From: Sarcomyxa edulis
Taxonomy: Eukaryota; Basidiomycota; Agaricomycetes; Agaricales; Mycenaceae
DNA: 64,000 bases
Assembly: GCA_009761415.1 (NCBI GenBank)
Contig: QUOL01000009.1
Location: 1,302,001-1,366,000, forward strand
Reading direction: 5' to 3'
The translations under genes were made by a program, and so were the position numbers. Position 1 is the first letter of the stretch; each line of letters starts with the position of its first letter. This document shows positions 47,101-55,000 of this stretch, piece by piece. The notes below the pieces were generated by a model. It had not been told where the DNA came from, searched no databases, and saw nothing but the letters and a program-made list of their open reading frames with translations.

Positions 47101-48683
47101 TATCTCCAAACAAAAGGCCGCTCTCCAGAAGCGTGCCGTCGTGGTGAAGACTCAACAAAAAGAGCTACAGACGGCTACTCTAGAGCTGGGTACGTATCCA
47201 ATTCACGGCCTTCGGGCATATGTGTCTAACCGCGTCTCCCATCTACCAACTGTAGAACAAAACGAGAAAGACATCGAGACATCTCGAGAGACTTTGGAAG
47301 AAGCAAAAGCTGCCATCCTCAAATTGCGCAAGGAGTTGGCGAAATTGCAAGAACAACTGAAAGCTAGCGAGGTATGAGAGTCCTCTTCTTACACGCCCGT
47401 AGATGTGACCTAAGAATTGTATCGTCACAATCAGGCCGCTCATTCAGAGGCGGAAGGCAAGCTCAATGAAGAACGAGCTACGCTGACTAGGTTTGATGAC
47501 GAGCTCAAAACTTTGGATCGTGTCATCAAGGAGAAGAAAAAGGCGGCTGTCGATGCTGAGCTGGAGTTAAAGAAACTCGAGCATGATATGCAGACGTTAG
47601 CGAAGGAGAAGGCTGCAGCTGCTCATCTTGTGGAGAATCTTGAGAAGCAATACGAGTGGATCGCTGAAGAACACGAGTAAGCAACTCTCGCAAGTTGGGT
47701 TTCCCATTCATACTGATATTGAATTTCTTTCATAGGCAGTTTGGGAAAGCAGGTTCCTTGTATGACTTTGAGACCAACGACGTCGAGAGGCTTAAAGCGA
47801 AGGCCACAGAGTTGGAGGAGGCGCAGAAAGGGATGAAGAAGAAGATCAACCCAAAGGTCATCAACATGATTGACAGGTGAGTCGTGCAGTGACAATTGTG
47901 TGTCTTTGTTGCCTCAATGCGAGCACAGTGTCGAGAAGAAGGAGACATCATTGAGGAAAATGATGGGCACTGTTCTCAAAGATAAACAGAAGATCGAAGC
48001 CACTATTGAGCAGCTCGATCAATACAAGCGAGACGCTTTGCAGAAAACTTGGGAAAAAGTCAATGGGTACGCACAGGTTTTCATCTTTTCACATATACCG
48101 AGACTCAGTGTAGCCTGTCTAAACAACAGTGACTTTGGCGGAATCTTTGCAGAACTTTTACCAGGCAATTTCGCGAAATTGCAACCACCCGATGGGCAAG
48201 ACCTCATGGACGGTGGTCTCGAAGTCAAAGTTCAACTTGGCAGTGTATGGAAGCAGAGTCTGACTGAATTGAGTGGAGGACAACGGTTCGTATGCTTGTT
48301 TGAATCATGTTTGAATCTGCATGCTCAACTCTATACTGCCCAGGTCCCTGATTGCCCTCTCCCTTATCATGTCGCTCCTCCAATTCAAACCCGCACCGAT
48401 GTACATTCTGGACGAAATCGATGCCGCTTTAGATCTATCCCATACACAGCATATCGGGCATCTCTTTCGAACTCGGTTTAAAGGCTCCCAGTTTATTGTT
48501 GTATCTTTGAAAGAGGGCTTGTTCACGAACGCTAACGTGCTATTCCGGACTCGGTTCAGAGATGGCACCTCTGTGGTCGAGCGCACAGCTCAGAGGTCTA
48601 CATCCTCGTTATATGTCGCTGGGGGAAACGGCGATGAAGATGAAGATGGACGACCGAGACGGGGTAGGAGGACTGGCGCGTAA
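44196..48683 (+). CDS. SMC2: SMC2, condensin ATPase subunit
   Basis: The start is [14 protein letters not shown] at 44196. Intron 1 (44224-44272) lies within EG-F and reads GC...AG. The N-terminal head has Walker [62 protein letters not shown] and [18 protein letters not shown]. Long Lys/Glu coiled coils follow, interrupted by the hinge ([41 protein letters not shown]). The second coil leads to the C-terminal head with the signature LSGGQR, split by an intron, and Walker [17 protein letters not shown], then [20 protein letters not shown]. It ends in an Arg/Gly/Asp-rich tail at 48683. About a dozen short introns; no breaks seen. It is the core chromosome-condensation motor paired with SMC4 in condensin. 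The family assignment over SMC1/3/4 rests on the N-terminal and signature stretches. Confidence 0.95.
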
Positions 48684-49405
48684 GGCCAATTGTAGCTTTT
48701 TGTTTTGTTTTCTGACTTAGGATCATCGGACTAATACTGTAAAACCCTTCGAACAGATTGTATGTGTAATACACGACCTTGCCTTAGACTGGGTCTAGTT
48801 GTGTTGATTGACTGAACTGCGGATATTCAGAAAAGCGAGCATGATGCATCATCAAGCACGCGGTCAGAATCGGCCCCAAAGCTCGTCCGTTCGTGAAGTA
48901 TAAGCATATCTTGCTCTCGAGACTCTCACAAGTGTTTGGTCTTTGTGTCGTATAACCACTAAGATCGTGAGCGTCTCGGAGAAGCTTGGCTCCGAGTCAA
49001 GGCAGTACAAGTACGCAGCATCATCATCCTCTCTTTCAATTTCAAGGTTTACCCGAAGACCTAATTTTGGAGCAGTCAAAGCTAGTACTTTTCAGTACTT
49101 CTCGCAGGTCAAATCATTACCAGGTCTTGGTACATGATTCCCTGATGTATCTAATGCTCTTTGATCGCATTGCCAGTAGCTCTTGCCATCGGCGTGCACC
49201 AAAACCTCGTGAAGAACAAGATTACATTGGTCGTGGTCTCGGCAGCAGATACAGCTCCGATCCAATCATGATCCCGGTATCATGGCTGTGAGCTTGCATC
49301 CATGCTTGATTGTTCCCAACATCTTGTACATGTGTCCCGATGCCGCTGAACTATACAAACTTCCACAAGGAAGAGTAATAGGATGACTCGACAGACACCC
49401 CGCGG
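48684..49405. other. No gene recognised
   Basis: 3' flank of SMC2 and upstream region of the interrupted membrane-protein gene. Small frames without recognisable content. Confidence 0.45.
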
Positions 49406-50019
49406 ATGCTCTTCAATACTACCGTCTCTGACGTGAGCCCTCTACTACTCTACATTCCCAAACTTTTATGGGTCGAAGCGTCAAATGATGATCCTTTCTT
49501 AGTGAGCTCGAACCTTTACAGCCTGTACGATTCTCTTATCACAACAGATAAAACAGATAAACTATGCTGACGGGAGTTACCATTCCACAAATTCGACGCT
49601 TGGGACCGGGACTGTATCATTTTCATGGAATGGTACAGGGATTTGGTATGTTTTCCCGACATAGTGAGATCAACTACATTCTGACCACACCGTATACTAA
49701 GGCTTTATGGTGGATGGAGGGAGAGGCTGGGGCCATATCAGGTTGTGTTGGACGGAAATTCTTCGGACTACCCTGGGTTTGAACCCGGCGACAATGAATC
49801 AGGTCAGGCAATCCTCTTTGGAGCTACCGGTCTACAAGACGACCGTGCTCATCGGATAGAGATTACGAACGTTGGAGGAGAATCGCGGACCAGTATATTG
49901 GACTTTGATCATGTCAGTGACAGATTTGCGTCAAGTCGATGGTCTAATCTTTTCATTGTACCATCAACAGCTAGTATTCGAAAGTCAGTCGTCGGGACAG
50001 CCTACGATCGTAAATACGG
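49406..50019 (+). pseudogene. 5' part of a single-pass membrane protein gene cut by the retrotransposon
   Basis: Likely start MLFNTTVSDVS at 49406. Exons continue YADGSYHSTNSTLGTGTVSF, then across an intron (GTATGT...ACTAAG) GIW-LYGGWRERLGPYQVVLDG, ILFGATGLQDDRAHRIEITN and, after a GTCAGT intron, LVFESQSSGQPTIVN. This is a beta-sandwich type ectodomain common in Agaricomycete membrane proteins. At 50019 the coding sequence runs straight into the 5' LTR. The frame resumes directly after the 3' LTR at 57752 once the duplicated ACGG is counted once, so the insertion lies inside an exon. Confidence 0.82.
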
Positions 50020-50267
50020 TGGACTAGTGAGTCCTGGCGGCGACTGCTGGGCAGGTCGACCGAGTACGCCGAGGTCACGTGTCTAGCACGTTGATGGATT
50101 AGGCAAGCACATTGGGCATTGGTCCGTGCGCTGGGCTTTGGGGTCTCGCATTACGGGGTCTCAGCAGGTACATACAAGGGTTCGGTAGCAATAGGTTCAT
50201 CTCTTTACGCAATCCCATCCCATCATTCTGTGTCATCAGAGTCTCACAGCCAATCCTGACCTATCCA
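50020..50267 (+). repeat. 5' LTR (248 bp)
   Basis: Begins TGGACTAGTGAG and ends GACCTATCCA. It reads the same, base for base by eye, as 57504-57751. Expected to hold the element's promoter. Confidence 0.95.
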
Positions 50268-50269
50268 CT

Positions 50270-50286
50270 TGGTGACAACAGCGACA
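50270..50286 (+). other. Putative primer-binding site
   Basis: Two bases after the 5' LTR the sequence TGGTGACAACAGCG begins with TGG, the complement of a tRNA CCA end. I could not match it to a particular tRNA. Confidence 0.5.
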
Positions 50287-50330
50287 TTCGAGCTTATACG
50301 GCGAAACTAACAGTTTAAAAAGAGCAACAA

Positions 50331-50370
50331 AAGTGTCAAGTGCAAAGTGCAAAAAGTGTCAAGTGCAAAA
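50331..50370 (+). repeat. Short direct repeats in the retrotransposon leader
   Basis: AAGTGTCAAGTGCAAA occurs twice (50331 and 50354), separated by GTGCAAA, and is followed by an A-run at 50387-50399. It lies in the untranslated leader between primer-binding site and gag. Confidence 0.65.
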
Positions 50371-50683
50371 AACTCGTTTTCATCCCTAAAAAAAAAAAAT
50401 CATACCCTTCTATCTTCCCGTCAAGCTGGAGCGTGACCATCTTGGACGTTTTACTCGCCAGCGTCAACGATCTGCTTCATCTCCGCCTTCCATATCCGAC
50501 AAATCTTCCCCGTTATCTACCCTTACCCCAGGTTCCGATCGATCGTTCATTCGATCACGTACTGCATCCGTGTCCTCGCCCGAATCCCCATTTGGTCGCA
50601 ACCGCGGTCTCAGGACTCTTATTTTAGCTTCCAAAGCCCGAATTCTATTTCCATTTCATAATCAGATCAACGACGACGACGAC

Positions 50684-52012
50684 ATGTCCGTGCCTGCTCA
50701 ATTTTACGGTGATGGGAGAAAAGACGAAAATCCCCACGATTTCTTGAAAGCCGCGGAGCGCTCGTTTTCGAGGTCGACTCACGCGATGAGCGAGGCCAAT
50801 AAGGTGCGCACGATGTATTTGAATATGGTCTCCGGTGGTGCGGCAGAGGCATGGATGGATGCCTTGCCGGCGACTGAGACTGACACGTGGGCGAACTTTT
50901 GCGTTGCATTCACAACCAGGTGGCCGAAGAGGGTCATGGTTCAGCAGACTGCGCGCGAGAAGGTGCAGGAGTTGCACGCTGAGGTTTTGAAGGAGGACGA
51001 GTTGGGGAAACGCATCGAGACAACGGGTGGGTCACGGGAGTTGAGTCACGTGGTCTGGGCGCGTCGCGTGTTGGAGTTGGCGACGGCCGTGGGCAACGTG
51101 AACGGCTTGATGATTGCGGAGGTTCGTGCTCGGCTTCCCTCTGCGTTGCGCGAGATTGTGCCGGACACCTTCCAGACTTGGGCGAGCTTCACAGACGCGG
51201 TGAAGGCTGTGACAGTGAACGAGATAACGGACAGCCAGAAGAGGGAGACGCGTTTGAAGGACATAGAGGGCAGGTTGAAGCGCGGGGGTGATTCCCCCAC
51301 GGGCGTTCTGCGTCAGGCGATGGGCCAGATGTCCTTGGGACGTTCCCCTTACCCCATTCCCCCTCAGATGTTTCCGCAGTCCTTTCCCGCTATGACGGCT
51401 CAGGGCTCCCGCTTGCAACAAGGTTCCCAGCAGCAGGTCGCCGCCCCGAACGTTTTCAATTACCAGTTCACGCCGTTACCGTTTGGTGGTCCCGCGTTGA
51501 CTGCCAGCGCTCAGTTTGCTCGGGGTCCGCAGCCTGTGCAGTCGTTTTGCCCCGTGGAGGAGAGGTACGCGGACATGGTGAAGAACGCGTTACCTCACCA
51601 CCCGGCGACCGACGAGGGCAAGAGGTTGTATGCGAGGCAGGTGGAGGTGTGGATGGCGGCGAATCCTAAGGAGAAACCCGACGAGTATTGCCCGTTCCCT
51701 CTGACGCCGGGTTCTTTACCTTTGGGCTCGGGAGAGTGCTTTACTTGTGGGGATCGTGGACATCGCGCGCAAAAGTGTACGGGGCCGCCGTTGCCGCCGC
51801 TGGAGATGAAGTGGAGGTCTATCGCGGGCTGGATCAGCAACAACTACAGGCGCGCTCAAACTGTCGCCGCACCTCAAGTGAACTTTGTCGGCGTTCCCGG
51901 TTACGAGTACGTGCCCTACGGTGGCTGGGCCGTGGGTGATCCGTATGGTGGTGCTTACGTGCAGTCCGAGTACGACGTCGATCAGGGAAAAGCGGAAGGG
52001 TCGTCGAATTAG
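50684..52012 (+). CDS. gag: Retrotransposon Gag
   Basis: The frame is open from 50390, but the first in-frame ATG is 50684 (MSVPAQFYGDGRKDEN), giving 442 residues. FYGDGRKDENPHDFLKAAE and WANFCVAFTTRWP match the retrotransposon gag capsid domain. Near the C-terminus is one zinc knuckle, CFTCGDRGHRAQKC (CX2CX4HX4C). The stop TAG is at 52010-52012. It forms the particle and binds the genomic RNA. Pol lies in the -1 frame and overlaps its end, so a fraction of ribosomes must shift before this stop to make Gag-Pol. Confidence 0.9.
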   Translation: MSVPAQFYGDGRKDENPHDFLKAAERSFSRSTHAMSEANKVRTMYLNMVSGGAAEAWMDALPATETDTWANFCVAFTTRWPKRVMVQQTAREKVQELHAEVLKEDELGKRIETTGGSRELSHVVWARRVLELATAVGNVNGLMIAEVRARLPSALREIVPDTFQTWASFTDAVKAVTVNEITDSQKRETRLKDIEGRLKRGGDSPTGVLRQAMGQMSLGRSPYPIPPQMFPQSFPAMTAQGSRLQQGSQQQVAAPNVFNYQFTPLPFGGPALTASAQFARGPQPVQSFCPVEERYADMVKNALPHHPATDEGKRLYARQVEVWMAANPKEKPDEYCPFPLTPGSLPLGSGECFTCGDRGHRAQKCTGPPLPPLEMKWRSIAGWISNNYRRAQTVAAPQVNFVGVPGYEYVPYGGWAVGDPYGGAYVQSEYDVDQGKAEGSSN

Positions 52013-52042
52013 AGTCGGTACGTGACTTACCCTCGGCGACCC
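51985..52042 (+). promoter_or_regulatory. Predicted -1 programmed ribosomal frameshift signal
   Basis: GGGAAAA at 51985-51991 fits the X_XXY_YYZ slippery rule in the gag frame (caG-GGA-AAA). It is followed by a 6-nt spacer (51992-51997) and a 10-bp stem: 51998-52007 (GGGTCGTCGA) with 52033-52042 (TCGGCGACCC), one G-U pair, and a 25-nt loop that contains the gag stop. After slipping, reading continues as GGG-AAA-AGC-GGA-AGG in the pol frame without a stop to 57303. Confidence 0.8.
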
Positions 52043-55000
52043 GTGATCAACAGCAGAAGAATGTCGGAGTTCCCTTGCGTGTGGAGGCGCCGCAAGGGAG
52101 CGTTGGCTTGGAGCCCCACACGAAGCGTTCCCCGGAGGTTGGGGAGGGAGTTTTACCGCAGAAGTCGGCGGTTATCCTAGACGCAGCTTTCTTGTGTATT
52201 AACGTACCTGAAATCATAGAATGCAGTGACATCTATCGTGTGGGAACTGAGTCAATGGGAGTGAAGGGGCCGAACGGGGAGGACATCGTACCGTTCGTGA
52301 GGACGGTGAAGTTGCATGGTCCAAAGGGCGAGGTGGTGCGGATAAAGGCGTTGTTTGACAATGGCGCGATGGTCAACGTGATCGACGAAGGGATGTACGA
52401 TCTCTTGCGGACGCGGTTGGGGAGTCTGGTACCGTCGACGCGGAGGTTGAAAATGGCCAACGGCGAGCTTGTTCCGTCGAAAGGCCGGTGGGAAGGGTCT
52501 GTGGATATAGGTGGGAGGACGGAGGTTGGTGCGTTTGAGGTCTTCCCCAGCGCGGGTAACTGGTCGCTTCTCTTCGGGAAGCCCCTCCTGGTCTGGTTCG
52601 GCGCTGTCCACCACTATAATCCGGATGTCGTCAAGGTTCCGATTAAGGGTGGTGGGGAGCTGGTCTTGGAGAATCAGATGGGGAAGACTAAAGACTGTGG
52701 GACAGGGGACAACCGCGTACTTTTGTTACGTGATGTAAAGCAGCGCGAAGCTTGCTTGGGGGATACTATAACATCCCCCTCCAGGCGAGTCCCTAACACT
52801 GAGTCTACGTTGGTCAAAGAGCAGCCTGACAAACTCAAACTTACAGAGGATATCCTCGATGACGCTGGTGTGCGGAGTGAAGGGGACGAGCATGCGAGTC
52901 GAAGGCCGAGAGTCAAACGGGACAGGAAGAAGCGCAAAGCTTACTTGGGGGATCGTTTGTCATCCCCCTCGAGGCAAGTCCCCGGCGACGTGGTCGAAGA
53001 TCGTAAAGAGCAGACTGACAAACTTAATTTTACAGGTGCAAGGGCTTCTCGGAGCTTAGACGAGGTTTCGACGGCGCGGATAGAGGAGGTTGATGCTTTG
53101 ACGGAGGAGCCAGGCGTGGCAACGATACGAAGTGGGGAATATTCACAGCGCGAAGCTGAAAAGGGGGATATTGTTGAATCCCCCTCGAGGCAAGTCCCTA
53201 ACGGAGTAATTGCTGCTGTCGGGGTTCAGGTTGACAAGCACGTTTTGGCAGATGTTGTGAACGAGTCTCGTGACGCGGTGGTGCTGGTGGGTTCAAGTGC
53301 TGGAGGGACTGTAAAACAACAGCGCGAAGCTGAAAAGGGGGATATTGTTGATTCCCCCTCGAGGCAAGTCCCTGATCCTGTGGTCGATGAGTGTTTCGAG
53401 CAGGTTGACAAGCACGAACTTACAGAGGCATGGTCGTGGTGCGACGATGACGGCGACGCGTCGAGCAGTGACGGGGATGACGCTGACGCGGCGCGTGGTT
53501 GGTTTACGCGGAAGGAGCGTCGAGCTTGGAGGAAGTCGATCGGGCTCGGTAGCCGTAAAACCAGGCTGGAGAGGGCTGCTATACTGGCATTAAAAAAAGG
53601 AAAAGCTCCAGACTTCTGGAGCACGCGCAGAAACTCAGTGGGGGATAGCGCATCCCCCTCGAGGGAAGTCCTACCTGATACTCCTAGCGTCCACGTCGTA
53701 CATCATATTGACCATTCTCCTCGTTTCACAAGCAGGGGCAGTGTGTCGGTGGAGGACGTCGAGGATGTTGACGCGCCGCGTGCGGGTGGGTACTGGGACT
53801 CTTTCTGGGGTGAGCCAGGGCAGGAGGGTGTACGGGGAGCGCCCGTTGAGCACTGGAGCAATGTGTGGACGGTCGCGCCTGAGGTGGGAGGATCGAAGGG
53901 TCCTCACCCAGGGGAGGCACAGCCAGAGATTGACGTTGATGTCAATAGATCCATTTTCACGCGCCAGACTGATCCGTTCAATCCTAGGCGGGTCGCAGCG
54001 ATAATGGAAAAGGTCACCATTGGCGACGACCTCGATGCTGCTCAGCGCGAGGCTGTAGAGTCGTTGTTACGGGAGCATGCTGACGTCTTCGCGTTGTCGG
54101 TAAAAGAGGTTCTGCCAATTCCTGGAGCGGTCCATCGGTTGCGCGTTCCTGAGGGCGTCACGTTCAGCACCAGGGTGCATCAGAGGGACTTCACGCCGCC
54201 TCAGGTTGAGTTCTTCTATCCTGTGCTGGACGAGATGGAGGCGGCGGGAATCATTTCGCCTATAGCGGCGGAAGACGTGAAGTGTTGCTCGCCGACGACG
54301 TTGGCCCAGAAGGCGCACGAAGGTGTGGGGTTAACGATTGAAGAATTGCAGCATCGAGTCAACGACGAGTGCATCGCGTCCGGTTTTCCGGCGGCATTTT
54401 CGTTGCCGCCGAGGGATGAGGCGAAACCGCGTGCTAGTGTACCTCTGGGCAAGCAGAAGTGGCGGGTGTGTCAGAACTTTGGTGAACTCAACAAGCATAC
54501 TATGGTACCTTCGATGCCCCAGGGTGATATACGGTTAAAGCAGCAGAATTTGAGCGGCCACAGGTGGATCACCGTTTTCGACTTCGCAAAGGGATTTTAC
54601 GCGTGCACGGTGGCGATTGAGAGTCGTCCTTACATGTGCTTCTACGTCCCAGGCAGAGGCTTCTTCTGTTATAACAAGATGCCGTTTGGGTTGACCGGGG
54701 CGCCTACGACGTTCGGCGGCATGACGGCGGAGAATCTGGGCGACCTCGTGAACGTGCTGTTCGAGTTGTTTGTGGACGACGGCGGGATGGCTGGTGACGT
54801 TTTCGAGGATAAGATGGCGAACTTGCGAACGCTGTTGCAACGGCTGCGCGAAAAGAGTATGTCGTTGTCCCCGGAGAAGTCGGAGTTCTTCATGACCGAG
54901 GCCGTTTTCGCCGGTTCCAGAGTCGGTCCCAATGGCATCCGCCCCGATTTATCGAAGCTTACGGCGATCGTGGACTGGCCGCAGCCTAAAGACGCGCAGA

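Noticed and set aside
50112..50318. 68-codon frame in the 5' LTR, repeated in the 3' LTR
   Set aside because: Lies within the LTR; its duplication simply reflects the two LTR copies.
52061..52110. ATG at 52061 as an independent start for Pol
   Set aside because: It is not in the pol frame; the pol frame has no ATG near its beginning and is open back into gag, which favours frameshifting.
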